Below, piece by piece: positions 36,174 through 47,313 of a stretch of 61,027 nucleotides of DNA. The notes under the pieces were generated by a model. That model ran no database searches, was not told the origin of the DNA, and saw nothing but the letters and a program-made list of their open reading frames with translations. Positions within the stretch are counted from its first letter, which is position 1. The number at the start of each line of letters is the position of its first letter. A program made the position numbers and the translations under genes. This stretch comes from Mesorhizobium silamurunense. Lineage in GTDB: Bacteria > Pseudomonadota > Alphaproteobacteria > Rhizobiales > Rhizobiaceae. The stretch is from positions 1 to 61,027 of the forward strand of contig NZ_JHQR01000018.1 in the NCBI RefSeq assembly GCF_014843825.1, given 5' to 3'.

Positions 36174-36598
36174 TATTTCTGCACCGTATCGACCACCTCG
36201 AAATCATGCGTGACCGTCGCCGTCTTGGCCATCATCGCGGTGGCCGAGCAGTATTTCTCGATCGACAGATCGATCGCACGTTTCACCTTGTCTCGCGACA
36301 GGGCTCGGCCCTTGACGATGAAATGCATGTGGATGCGGGTGAAGACGCGCGGCTCGGTCTCGGCGCGATCGGCGTCGAGCTCGACCACGCAGTCCTCGAC
36401 CGCTTCGCGGCCCTTCTCGAGGATATGGACGACATCATAGGCCGAGCAGCCGCCAGTGCCGATCAGCACCAGTTCCATCGGGCTTGGCCCCGGCGTCCTG
36501 CCTTCCGGCCCATGCGCCGTGCCCAGCACGACCTTGTGACCGCTGCCGGACTCGCCGACAAAGGTGCGTTCCTCGACCCATTTGACGCGTGCTTTCAC
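36173..36598 (-). CDS. OsmC family protein
   Basis: A 141-residue OsmC/Ohr-type protein starting MKARVKWVEERTFVGESGSG. The two redox cysteines are in LIGTGGCSAYDVVHILEKGR and SIEKYCSATAMMAKTATVTH, with the usual PSPMELVL before the first. Such proteins reduce organic hydroperoxides or handle related thiols as homodimers. It lies 24 bases downstream of the DUF2306-like gene, in the same direction. Confidence 0.9.
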   Translation of the reverse strand: MKARVKWVEERTFVGESGSGHKVVLGTAHGPEGRTPGPSPMELVLIGTGGCSAYDVVHILEKGREAVEDCVVELDADRAETEPRVFTRIHMHFIVKGRALSRDKVKRAIDLSIEKYCSATAMMAKTATVTHDFEVVDTVQK

Positions 36599-36621
36599 GA
36601 TGACCTCCTTGCAATACCGCC

Positions 36622-37019
36622 CTATTGACCGAACACGACTGCGTGCATGATGCGGCCAGGCAGCAGCGTGAAGATACCGGCGCCGACCAGGGCGAAAACA
36701 TAGAGTTTCATCATGACGCTGCGATGCGCGGCCACCTTATGGGCGTGCGCATACCACACCGCCAGCGGCGCCGTCACCAGCACCAGGATCGACAGGAGAT
36801 GGATCGGGCTGAACGGCCCGATCAGGCGGATTTGCTGAATCCAGAAGCTAGAGACGGCGATGACCGGCATCAGCGCCGCCCAAACATAGCCCATCACGCG
36901 ATGGCGGATCGTTCCTTTCGGCAGCGCCAATTGAGCGCCGCCGACGGCGAGCGCTGCAATGGCTGCGAAAGCGTGCCACGGAATGGGAGGCGGCGCCGAC
37001 AGAAGCGGTCCAGCGACAT
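36622..37019 (-). pseudogene. DUF2306-like membrane protein with early frameshift
   Basis: The body of the gene reads IPWHAFAAIAALAVGGAQLA, HRVMGYVWAALMPVIAVSSF, GPFSPIHLLSILVLVTAPLA and LVGAGIFTLLPGRIMHAVVF, a four-helix membrane protein of the DUF2306 type. The natural start is in another frame: ATG at 37019 after GAGGAGAGGCG, reading MSLD, after which the frame is wrong. Adding one C at the CC of 37007-37008 joins MSLDPLLSAPPPIPWHAFAA. Without it only a TTG at 37032 is in frame. Indel mutation or sequencing error. Confidence 0.7.
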
Positions 37020-37054
37020 CGCCTCTCCTCAAACGATCATCGCGACCTTTATGC

Positions 37055-37573
37055 TCAGAACGGAATCTCGTCGTCCAGCTCGCGCGACGAACCGCCGCCA
37101 CCGCCCTTGGAACCGCCGCCGCCGCCACGGCTAAAACCTTCGTTCGGGCCGGACTGGCCGAAATCGGAACCACGGCTGTTGCCGCCACCGGCATAGTTGC
37201 CGACCTGGCCGCCACCCTCACCGCGCGCATCGAGCATCTGCAGCTCGCCGCGGAATTTCTGCAGCACGATCTCGGTCGTGTAGCGGTCGTTGCCGGTCTG
37301 GTCCTGCCATTTGCGCGTCTGCAACTGGCCCTCGACATAGACCTTCATGCCCTTCTTCAAATACTGCTCGGCCACCTTGGCGAGCTGATCGTTGAAGATG
37401 ACGACGTTATGCCACTCGGTCTTTTCCTTGCGCTCACCGGAATTCTTGTCGCGCCAGCTTTCCGAAGTGGCGACGCGGATGTTGACGACCGGATCGCCCG
37501 AATTCAGGCGGCGGATTTCAGGGTCCGCGCCGAGGTTGCCGACCAGAATGACCTTGTTGACGCTACCCGCCAT
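37055..37573 (-). CDS. ssb: Single-stranded DNA-binding protein
   Basis: SSB coats single-stranded DNA in replication, recombination and repair. At 172 residues it has an OB-fold N-terminus ([60 protein letters not shown]), a Gly/Ser-rich linker and the acidic tip DDEIPF that recruits partner proteins. An SOS box lies 103 bases upstream of the start, so expression probably rises on DNA damage. Confidence 0.97.
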   Translation of the reverse strand: MAGSVNKVILVGNLGADPEIRRLNSGDPVVNIRVATSESWRDKNSGERKEKTEWHNVVIFNDQLAKVAEQYLKKGMKVYVEGQLQTRKWQDQTGNDRYTTEIVLQKFRGELQMLDARGEGGGQVGNYAGGGNSRGSDFGQSGPNEGFSRGGGGGSKGGGGGSSRELDDEIPF

Positions 37574-37675
37574 GATACTTCTCCGCGCTCATCCGAAACA
37601 AAATCTATGTTGCCGCACCTTACAGCCTGTGAGTCTCCGCCGCCCGCAAAGGCTGGCTTTTCCCACAAGGTTTTT

Positions 37676-37690
37676 GTTCTCTTTTCGTTC
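37676..37690 (-). promoter_or_regulatory. LexA SOS box upstream of ssb
   Basis: GTTC-TCTTTTC-GTTC matches the alphaproteobacterial SOS box GTTC-N7-GTTC exactly. It lies between ssb and the divergent arsR-like gene, on the ssb promoter side. The same spacing and half-sites occur before uvrA. Confidence 0.8.
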
Positions 37691-37811
37691 TAGTTCCAGC
37701 CACCGCCTCTGTCAAGGAATGTCAGCAAAGGCATGGCCAGGCCACCGTATCTCGATATGGCGATCAAATAGCGGCTTGCCAAATCGATAAGTATCGACTT
37801 ATGCTTTTACC

Positions 37812-38126
37812 ATGATCGAGACAGAGATTTTCCGGGCCTTGGCCGATCCTACCCGCCGCGCCGTCTATGAGCGGTTGGCAGCCGGCGAGAGGACGGTGTC
37901 CGAGTTGCGCGCCGGTATGAGCGTATCGCAGCCCGCGGTCTCGCAGCACCTGGCCGTGCTGCGCGGCGCCGGCCTCGTGGTCGAGCGGCGCGCCGGCCGC
38001 AACGCCTATTATCGCGCCGACCCGCAAGGGCTCGATCCCCTGCTCGGCTGGATCGAACGCTACCGCGCCTTCTGGCCGGAGCGCATCGAGAGGTTGAAGG
38101 CGGTTCTGAAGGAAATGGACCAATGA
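37812..38126 (+). CDS. ArsR-family transcriptional regulator
   Basis: A 104-residue winged-helix protein starting MIETEIFRALADPTRRAVYE. The HTH reads TVSELRAGMSVSQPAVSQHL and the wing AGLVVERRAGRNAYYRADPQ. No metal-binding CxC motif is present, so it belongs to the SRPBCC-linked group of ArsR-like regulators rather than metal sensors. Its stop overlaps the start of the next gene (ATGA at 38123), and the pair is a common regulator plus AHSA1 module. Confidence 0.92.
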   Translation: MIETEIFRALADPTRRAVYERLAAGERTVSELRAGMSVSQPAVSQHLAVLRGAGLVVERRAGRNAYYRADPQGLDPLLGWIERYRAFWPERIERLKAVLKEMDQ

Positions 38127-38599
38127 CGGCTACAAAACACCCGACAGCGACCGATGCGCCGCTCAGCTTCGAATGCGAGCTTGCCGACCCGCCGGAAAAG
38201 GTGTGGCGGGCGCTGACCGAGCCGGAGCTGCTCGCCGCCTGGATGATGCCGAACGACATCAGGCCAGAGACCGGTAAGCGCTTCGCCTTTGCCGGACCAG
38301 GCTCAGCAATCGACTGCGAAGTGCTCGACGCCGAGCCCGGCAAGCTGCTGCGCTATTCCTGGCGCGAGCGGCCAAGTGCCGAAGATGCCGACCATCTGCC
38401 GGCATTCGATAGCATCGTCACCTTTACACTTGCGCGTACGGTCTCCGGCGGCACGCATCTCAGCATCGTCCATGACGGCTTCGTGCCGGTGGCGCAGCCT
38501 GTCCTCGCCGTTGCCGGTGCCGGCTGCGGCCTTTCGCTCGACGCGCGCAAGAACGCAACCGCCGCCAATGCGCCATGCATGATGCTGCGCGCGGCCTGA
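38123..38599 (+). CDS. SRPBCC / AHSA1 domain protein
   Basis: A 158-residue protein of the START/Bet v1-like superfamily in its AHSA1 branch. It has [40 protein letters not shown] and [20 protein letters not shown], the usual strand-helix-strand order. It probably binds a small hydrophobic ligand. It is translationally coupled to the upstream ArsR-like regulator, which likely controls both. Usual family members end near here, so it is full length. Confidence 0.88.
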   Translation: MTATKHPTATDAPLSFECELADPPEKVWRALTEPELLAAWMMPNDIRPETGKRFAFAGPGSAIDCEVLDAEPGKLLRYSWRERPSAEDADHLPAFDSIVTFTLARTVSGGTHLSIVHDGFVPVAQPVLAVAGAGCGLSLDARKNATAANAPCMMLRAA

Positions 38600-38613
38600 T
38601 CAACCGAGGAGAC

Positions 38614-39225
38614 TTGGCTACGAGCGCCTTTGCCAATCTGGTGCCGATGGTGATCGAGCAGTCGAGCCGCGGCGAACGCGCCTTCGACATTTTCTCGCGG
38701 CTGCTGCGCGAGCGCATCGTCTTCATCAACGGCGAGATCAATGACGGCATGTCGGCGCTGGTCTGCGCACAGTTGCTGTCGCTGGAATCGGACCATCCCG
38801 ACAAGGAGATATCGATCTACATCAACTCGCCGGGCGGCGTGGTGACCAGCGGCTTCGCCATCTACGACACGATGCAGTACATCTCCTGCCCGGTGTCGAC
38901 GGTATGCATGGGCTTTGCGGCCTCGATGGCCTCTTTCCTTTTGATGGCCGGCTCGCCCGGCCGGCGCATCGCTCTGCCCAACACCAGGATCGTCCTGCAT
39001 CAGCCGCTCGGCGGCTTCCAGGGCCAGGCCTCCGACATCCAGCGCCATGCCGAAGACATCCTGCGCACCAAGCGCCATATGACGGAACTCTACGCCAGGC
39101 ATTGCGGCCGCAGCTACGAAGAGGTCGAGCGCACGCTCGATCGCGACTACTTCATGACCGCCGAGGAGGCCAAGGCCTGGGGCCTCGTCGACCATGTTTA
39201 CGACACGCGCAAGAAGGCGGCATGA
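38614..39225 (+). CDS. clpP: ClpP-family serine peptidase subunit (paralogue)
   Basis: A 203-residue ClpP proteolytic subunit. The TTG at 38614 follows GAGGAGAC and gives [20 protein letters not shown]; an ATG at 38575 would overlap the upstream gene by 25 bases. The catalytic Ser is in [11 protein letters not shown], His in [17 protein letters not shown] and Asp near [19 protein letters not shown]. The residue before the active-site loop differs from E. coli (GF instead of GQ). No clpX or trigger-factor gene is nearby, so this is likely an accessory copy. Confidence 0.9.
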   Translation: MATSAFANLVPMVIEQSSRGERAFDIFSRLLRERIVFINGEINDGMSALVCAQLLSLESDHPDKEISIYINSPGGVVTSGFAIYDTMQYISCPVSTVCMGFAASMASFLLMAGSPGRRIALPNTRIVLHQPLGGFQGQASDIQRHAEDILRTKRHMTELYARHCGRSYEEVERTLDRDYFMTAEEAKAWGLVDHVYDTRKKAA

Positions 39226-39294
39226 CAGCGACCGCGCGGCAATTTGATTGCTGCGCGTCTGGCCTCGCTCCCAGCGCGCCTCTATAGTTGGCGA

Positions 39295-39579
39295 ATGACG
39301 ACGCACCGGCAATCCAGACATTTGCGCATCGGCCTCGCCGCTCTCGCTGGCGCTCTGATTGGCAGCACATCGGCTTTTGCCGACGACGGCTCGACGCAGA
39401 AATTGCCTGGCGTCAGCGGCGATTATCGCATCGCCAAGCCTGCGCCACAGCCGGAACCGGACGACGCGCTGCCCGCCGGCAGCAACGGCACGTTCAAGAT
39501 CGGCGATACCGATGTCAGGATTTCCGGCAGCATAACCATCGACATGGCAACGGGCGGCATCAGGCCACCCAACCACTGA
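39295..39579 (+). CDS. Small secreted protein
   Basis: A 94-residue protein, MTTHRQSRHLRIGLAALAGA, with a signal peptide ending near AFA (about residue 30). The mature part is Pro- and Asp-rich (PAPQPEPDDALPAGSNGTFK) and ends with TDVRISGSITIDMATGG. No family is recognised. It is followed by a hairpin terminator. Confidence 0.65.
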   Translation: MTTHRQSRHLRIGLAALAGALIGSTSAFADDGSTQKLPGVSGDYRIAKPAPQPEPDDALPAGSNGTFKIGDTDVRISGSITIDMATGGIRPPNH

Positions 39580-39622
39580 TGGCGAACCGGCAGGTTTAGA
39601 ATCCGCTTGCTCGCAAAAGTGT

Positions 39623-39661
39623 AAGCCCCGCCACTGCTTCCGCAGGTGGACGGGGCTTTCA
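39623..39661 (+). terminator. Terminator hairpin after small secreted gene
   Basis: AAGCCCCG (39623-39630) pairs with CGGGGCTT (39651-39658), with inner CCAC/GTGG pairing and TTTC after the stem. It would end transcription of the clpP region and the small secreted gene. Confidence 0.65.
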
Positions 39662-40159
39662 TGGATCTAAAACCCAATTTTAGCCGGGAGTGGACTGCCG
39701 GCGTTCTGTTTCGGATGCTGCGCGGCGTTCAGCCGACGATCCGACTATGGTCTCTGATTGTGCGTAATCGGCAGGTCACGGTTTGTCGGGCTGGCGCTCA
39801 CGCCTGCCCTGGCTCTTATGCCCGCCGCGGCTCCATCTTTGTGTGGAGCCTCAAGGGACTGTCCGGTGGCGTCATGCTCCGCTCCTGGGTCCGTTGCGAC
39901 AATGTCGTTCGAAGCGCAAATCGCTAACGCCTGCGGCGTCTCGCAGGCCACCTCTGGGTGACGAGGCCATCGAAAGACGGCCGGCTTCGTTGACGTTTCG
40001 AGACTGCGCCCGTGAGTCGCCGGCGTCAACCGTTGAATAGCCGGTTACCGAAAATTGTGATCGCCGGGACGTTACGTCCAGGTAAGTCGATGGCACCGGC
40101 GCCTTAGCCGAACTGTCGCCAGCGCATCCATTGTTTCCACAGCGCTTTGTCAGGAGCGT
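39662..40159. other. 500-base gap without a convincing gene
   Basis: Several short open frames exist on both strands here but none has a good start, composition or family likeness. The stretch is less regular in codon-position GC than its neighbours. It probably contains decayed sequence and, at the right end, the uvrA promoter. Confidence 0.5.
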
Positions 40160-40174
40160 GTTCAGCCTTTGTTC
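40160..40174 (+). promoter_or_regulatory. LexA SOS box upstream of uvrA
   Basis: GTTC-AGCCTTT-GTTC is an exact alphaproteobacterial SOS box, 150 bases before the uvrA start. The distance leaves room for a leader of about 100 bases. Confidence 0.8.
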
Positions 40175-40324
40175 TTTCTGCTTGCTCGCCCGCGCGAAAG
40201 ACGGTTAAACGCTTCTGTCGAGATTTGTGGCGTCTCTCGACGTGGCGGCGAAAATACCTACATAAAGGATGGCCGGGAAACCCCGCCACTCCAGCAAATT
40301 CCAGACCTGAGGCGGCGACCGGCG

Positions 40325-43245
<2,921 letters not shown>

Positions 43246-43246
<1 letters not shown>

Positions 43247-43656
43247 TGGCAACACACGGCCTCATCACGGTCGAGAGCCGCTTTGACGTGTCCGAAACCA
43301 TCAGCCGCCTGATGGATGCGGTCATGCGCGCAGGATTGGTTGTGTTTGCCTGCGTGGACCGCGAGGCCGGCGCGCTCAGCATTGGTGAGTTCCTACGGCC
43401 AACCGTACTGTTGATCTTCGGCCATCCCAAGGGTGGCACCCCGCTGATGCAGGACCAGCAACTTGCCGGCATCGACTTGCCGGTGAAGGCATTGGCCTGG
43501 GAAGATGAGCAAGGCAAGGTCTGGCTGTCTTATAATGATGCGCAGTGGCTGGCCGAACGTCACGGGCTCGGAGAGACTAGCCGCGATGCCATCGCGGCTA
43601 TCGCCGCAGGCATGGAAAAGGTGATCGCGGCCGCTGCTGGAACCAATCAATCATGA
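43246..43656 (+). CDS. DUF302 domain protein
   Basis: A 136-residue protein, MATHGLITVESRFDVSETIS, with FVACVDREAG-like and RPTVLLIFGHPKGGTPLMQD segments typical of DUF302. The function of this alpha/beta domain is unknown. The ATG at 43246 overlaps the uvrA stop by one base, so it is co-translated. Its own stop overlaps the next gene start. Confidence 0.87.
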
Positions 43657-44111
43657 GACTTGCTCGCTCCGAAGATCTTTCCGCCATCGTCGCGCTGACC
43701 ATTGAAGCCTACGCGCCCTACACCGCCCTGCTGGGCGCCCCGCCGATCCCTGTCACGGAAGACTATGCGCCGTGCATCGAGCGCGGCGAAATCTGGCTGC
43801 TGGAGAGCGGCGGCGAACTGGCCGGGCTGATTGTCCTCGAACGGCATCCTGACCACGCCATGATCTTCAGTGTCGCCGTAGCGCCGGCCTTCCAGGGCAA
43901 GAAGCTCGGCCTCAGGCTGCTCAATTTCGCCGACGAGCAGGCGCGGTCGTGGCACCTGCCGGAGGTTCGGCTCTACACCAATTCGCGGATGGAGCGGAAC
44001 ATCGCGCTCTATTCGGTCTATGGCTATCGCGAGACGGGTCGCCGGCCCAATCCGTACCGGCCGGGTTGGACCGTGGTCGACATGACCAAGCCCGTCGGCA
44101 AAGCCGCCTGA
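43653..44111 (+). CDS. GNAT family acetyltransferase
   Basis: A 152-residue GCN5-related N-acetyltransferase starting MRLARSEDLSAIVALTIEAY. The acetyl-CoA-binding motif A is in FSVAVAPAFQGKKLGLRLLN, followed by EVRLYTNSRMERNIALYSVY and GYRETGRRPNPYR. The substrate is not predictable. It overlaps the DUF302 gene by 4 bases and is probably part of the uvrA transcript. Confidence 0.9.
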   Translation: MRLARSEDLSAIVALTIEAYAPYTALLGAPPIPVTEDYAPCIERGEIWLLESGGELAGLIVLERHPDHAMIFSVAVAPAFQGKKLGLRLLNFADEQARSWHLPEVRLYTNSRMERNIALYSVYGYRETGRRPNPYRPGWTVVDMTKPVGKAA

Positions 44112-44136
44112 TCAATTTGAAACTGGGAGGAAGAAG

Positions 44137-44940
44137 ATGAGCCAAGGAAAGATCCGCTCCGGCATGGGCGGCTGGACCTTCGAGCCATGGGATACCTCCT
44201 TCTATCCGGACAAGCTGTCGAAAGCGAAGCAGCTCCATTATGCGAGCCGCCAGGTGCCGAGCATCGAGGTCAACGGCACCTACTATTCCAGCTTCAAGGA
44301 ACCGACCTTCGTCAAATGGGCCAGCGAAGCGCCTGACGGTTTCGTCTATTCGCTGAAAGGCAACCGCTTCGTCACCAGCCGCCGCGTGCTGGGCGAGGCA
44401 GGCGAATCGATGATGCGCTTCCTGGGTTCGGGCGTCGCGGCGCTCGGCGACAAGCTCGGGCCGATCCTGTGGCAGTTCGCGCCGACGAAAAAATTCGATG
44501 CGGACGATTTCGAAGCCTTTTTGAAGCTGCTGCCCGAGAAGCAGGACGGCATGCCGCTGCGCCATGCGCTCGAGGTCCGGCATGACAGCTTCGTCGTGCC
44601 GGAATTTCCGGCGCTGGCGCGAAAATACAATGCCGCGATCGTCTATGCCGACCATGCCAAATATCCGGCGATCGCCGACGTCACCGGCGATTTCGTCTAT
44701 GCCCGCCTGCAGACCGGCAGCGACGACAATCCCGACTGCTACACGCCGAAAGGTCTCGACGAGTGGGCGGCGCGGGCAAAAACCTGGGCCGAAGGCAAGC
44801 AGCCGGCCGACCTGCCGCGCGCCGACCCCAAGACCGATGCGCCGGTCAAGCCGCGCGATGTCTTCGTCTACTTCATCACCGAGGGCAAGGTGCGCGCGCC
44901 CTTCGGCGCCATGGCGCTGATGAAGCGGGTAACCGATTGA
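44137..44940 (+). CDS. DUF72 domain protein
   Basis: A 267-residue protein of the DUF72 family (TIM-barrel-like, unknown function). It starts MSQGKIRSGMGGWTFEPWDT. Family landmarks are FYPDKLSKAKQLHYASRQVP, SIEVNGTYYSSFKEPTFVKW and ALEVRHDSFVVPEF. The C-terminal DVFVYFITEGKVRAPFGAMA is also typical. The start follows GGGAGGAAGAAG. A large palindromic repeat begins right after its stop. Confidence 0.92.
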   Translation: MSQGKIRSGMGGWTFEPWDTSFYPDKLSKAKQLHYASRQVPSIEVNGTYYSSFKEPTFVKWASEAPDGFVYSLKGNRFVTSRRVLGEAGESMMRFLGSGVAALGDKLGPILWQFAPTKKFDADDFEAFLKLLPEKQDGMPLRHALEVRHDSFVVPEFPALARKYNAAIVYADHAKYPAIADVTGDFVYARLQTGSDDNPDCYTPKGLDEWAARAKTWAEGKQPADLPRADPKTDAPVKPRDVFVYFITEGKVRAPFGAMALMKRVTD

Positions 44941-45080
44941 GGCGTGTTGAGATTCAGGTTAGGCCGAGCCGAAAATGTTGGTTTCCCAGAACCGGAGCGG
45001 AGCGTACTTGAAGTACGTGAGCACCGGAAGCGCAGGAAACCGGCATTTGCAGGCCGGCATCACCTGAATATCAACACACC
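44941..45080. repeat. 140-base nested palindromic intergenic element
   Basis: The outer arms GGCGTGTTGAGATTCAGGT (44941-44959) and ACCTGAATATCAACACACC (45062-45080) pair at 17 of 19 positions. Inner GGTTTCC (near 44980) pairs with GGAAACC (near 45036). The tip GTACTTGAAGTAC is itself a palindrome. The design is that of a dispersed palindromic element such as those scattered between genes in rhizobia; I recall similar words in Mesorhizobium genomes but cannot check copies. Confidence 0.75.
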
Positions 45081-45276
45081 TTAAAGCGGCGAGCCTTCGC
45101 TGCGGTCGGATTTGCCCTCTTGGTGTCGGATACACTTTGCCTTGCTCCGTCGGAACTTGCCGGGCATCTCGACCGTTTTGCCTATCTCGCCAGGGGCCGG
45201 TTTTCATAGCGGTTGGGCGCCGCAGGACGCTGGCTAAGGCCACAGTATCGGGAGAACCCGAAGAAAGCGAGGTGAT

Positions 45277-45534
45277 ATGGCTGTCATCCTCATCGGGGCA
45301 TTGCTTACTGTCGCCGGGATTGTGTACATGGCGGGCGCAGTTCTGTGGCGCGGGCAACTTAGCGATCCGGCACCTGCAGCCTCGGATCGCCCGAAGCCAT
45401 ACCTCGCAACGCCTGGCCCGACGCTCGAGCCACGCCGGCGCGGCCTCCGTTTCCTCGGCCTTTCACAGAATTGGCCAGGTCTGCTGATGATGGCGATTGG
45501 CCTTATCCTGCTGTTGTCGGCAGCGATCCTATAA
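45277..45534 (+). CDS. Small two-helix membrane protein
   Basis: An 85-residue protein with a membrane segment at each end (MAVILIGALLTVAGIVYMAG and GLLMMAIGLILLLSAAIL) and a Pro-rich basic loop (PGPTLEPRRRGLRFLGL). The start at 45277 follows GAGGTG. No family is recognised. It may be co-transcribed with the diguanylate cyclase gene that follows after about 110 bases. Confidence 0.65.
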   Translation: MAVILIGALLTVAGIVYMAGAVLWRGQLSDPAPAASDRPKPYLATPGPTLEPRRRGLRFLGLSQNWPGLLMMAIGLILLLSAAIL

Positions 45535-45643
45535 CGCAGGAATTCCGGCATCTTCACCGCTATCGAAACGTTATCGATACTTCCTTGCCGCATTAAGGCA
45601 CCTACGCCAGGTTGCAGAAGCCGGCGCCGGCAAGGACGGGTGC

Positions 45644-46791
45644 ATGCTGCTCGACTACAACTCATTGCTGCTGGCCATCGGCTTCTCCGCCGCCTGCCGC
45701 AGCCTCACGCTGTTCGGAACCTGGCTGACCGCCCGTTCCGACAAGTTCCTGCTGACATGGGCGATCAGCGTGCTGGTGGTCGTGGCCGAGGTCTTTGTTT
45801 ATCACGCCTATATCGATGCGCCCGGAACATCCCTCGGCGTCCTGACGCTGGCGCTGCTGCTGCTCGGCTTCTCGGTGATGCTGGGCGCCGCCCACCAGTT
45901 CCACACCGGCCGCTCACCACTGTCGCGCATCGCGCTTGCCGCCGGCATCTCCTTCACGCTGGCGTTGCCGCCCATGGCGCTCGGCTATGACGGACTGGGC
46001 TTCATGCTCGAGAACTCGCTTGCGGCTCTGCTCCTTTTCGGCACGGCGCGTGAATATTGGAAAGGCCGCGCGGAGGCGCCGGCGCAGCTTGTTGGCGTGG
46101 CGCTGCTCAATTCGCTGACCGCGGCCTCCTTCGTGCTGTGCGCCGCCGTGCTCGCATGGGACGGCAAGGTTGTCCTCGGCCATGCGCCGAGCAACTGGGC
46201 CGAGGATCTCAGCCTGGTCATCGTCATCGCCTCGATGACCGGCATCGGCGCGCTGTCGCTGGCGCTCAACCAAGGGCGGCTCGCGCGCGCCACCACAAGC
46301 GCGAGGCTGAGACCGATGCACTGACCGGGCTGCTCAACCGTCGCGCGTTGTTCGACCGGCACGGCAAGACACCTGTCGGCGCCTTCATGGCGGTGGTGGT
46401 GTTCGACCTCGACGGCTTCAAGGCAATCAACGACCGGTTCGGCCACGCCGCCGGCGACGAGGTGCTGAAGGTCTTCGCCGAAGAACTGTCCGGCAATCTG
46501 CGGCCGACCGACGTCGCCGCCCGCATGGGCGGCGAGGAATTCGCGCTGGTGCTGAAACGCACCTTGCCCGAGATGGTCGAGGGCACGGCCGAACGGATAA
46601 GGATGGCTTTTGCAGCGCGAGCGATCGAGACCGAGACGGGCCGGCTAAATTGCACGGTGAGCGCCGGTTTCGCGTTCGGCAGCAGCGAAGGCTTGAGCTT
46701 CGACAAGGTGCTCAGCGCCGCCGACAAGGCGCTTTACGCAGCCAAGCGCGGCGGCCGCAACCGCGTGCTCGACATCCGCCGCTGCGCTTGA
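45644..46791 (+). pseudogene. Membrane diguanylate cyclase split by a CG-repeat frameshift
   Basis: The N-terminal frame from ATG 45644 (MLLDYNSLLLAIGFSAACRS) has six or more membrane segments, runs to ALSLALNQGRLAR and then stops at 46324. The C-terminal frame continues HHKREAETDALTGLLNRRAL and holds a full GGDEF domain: FDLDGFKAINDRFGHAAGDE, RMGGEEFALVLKRT and YAAKRGGRNRV. The switch is at the CG run 46282-46290. Removing one CG unit gives LARHHKREAETDALTG in one frame, about 381 residues. c-di-GMP synthesis would be lost if the indel is real. Confidence 0.8.
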
Positions 46792-46797
46792 AGCTTA

Positions 46798-46846
46798 ATG
46801 CATGTCGCCCAAAAGTGCACAGCGGTTTTGGGAGGACGACATGCAT
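46798..46846. repeat. 49-base palindromic intergenic element
   Basis: ATGCATGTCG (46798-46807) and CGACATGCAT (46837-46846) are perfect complements. Inside them CCCAAAA (46808-46814) pairs with TTTTGGG (46826-46832). It lies just past the diguanylate cyclase stop. The conserved-looking words suggest a dispersed rhizobial element; I recall similar sequences between Mesorhizobium genes but have not searched. Confidence 0.75.
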
Positions 46847-46873
46847 CAAAACAAAGACTTAAAGCGCACGCCG

Positions 46874-47050
46874 TCAGTGTCGCCCCATCACTTCGTTATA
46901 GGCGTCGAGATCGACGTAAAAGACCTTGGTTATTTCTCCGAGCAGATCGTCCTCGTCGTAGCCTTGCGACATCAGGATGTTGATCGCCGTCATGATATCC
47001 ACGCGTTCAGTGAGGCGTCCCTTCTGATAGTCCTCGACAAAACGTTCCAT
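46874..47050 (-). CDS. 58-residue conserved-looking small protein
   Basis: The ATG at 47050 (MERFVEDYQKGRLTERVDIM) follows GGGGAAGG. The rest reads TAINILMSQGYDEDDLLGEI and ends FYVDLDAYNEVMGRH. It is acidic and helical with no membrane segment. A longer frame to 47164 has poor composition. The regular codon use and strong ribosome binding site support a gene; the family is not recognised. Confidence 0.7.
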   Translation of the reverse strand: MERFVEDYQKGRLTERVDIMTAINILMSQGYDEDDLLGEITKVFYVDLDAYNEVMGRH

Positions 47051-47313
47051 CGCCTTCCCCTGGCAAGTTCTTTGTTGGACGCATCGACCGACAATCACTC
47101 TTGGGAAAGCTAGGCAGGTTTGCTTGCGTGGAACTTGCGACCGGGCCCGCCCCCTTCCCCTCATTCGCGACTGATACGGAAAGCGGCCGACTCACCAAGG
47201 CCAAGAAAAGACTAGCACGCGGCTCCACACGCGCCAGAGTTAGGAAGGACCGGGTCGGAGAAATATTTGGTTTGCTATCGGTTCACGGGCTCGCCTGAAG
47301 TCGAGCCGCCGGT

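Noticed and set aside
39662..40159. Small genes in the gap before uvrA
   Set aside because: Overlapping frames on both strands with poor starts; none stands out.
47101..47298. 65-codon plus-strand frame between the small protein and urtE
   Set aside because: No convincing ribosome binding site or family likeness; Arg-rich composition suggests chance.
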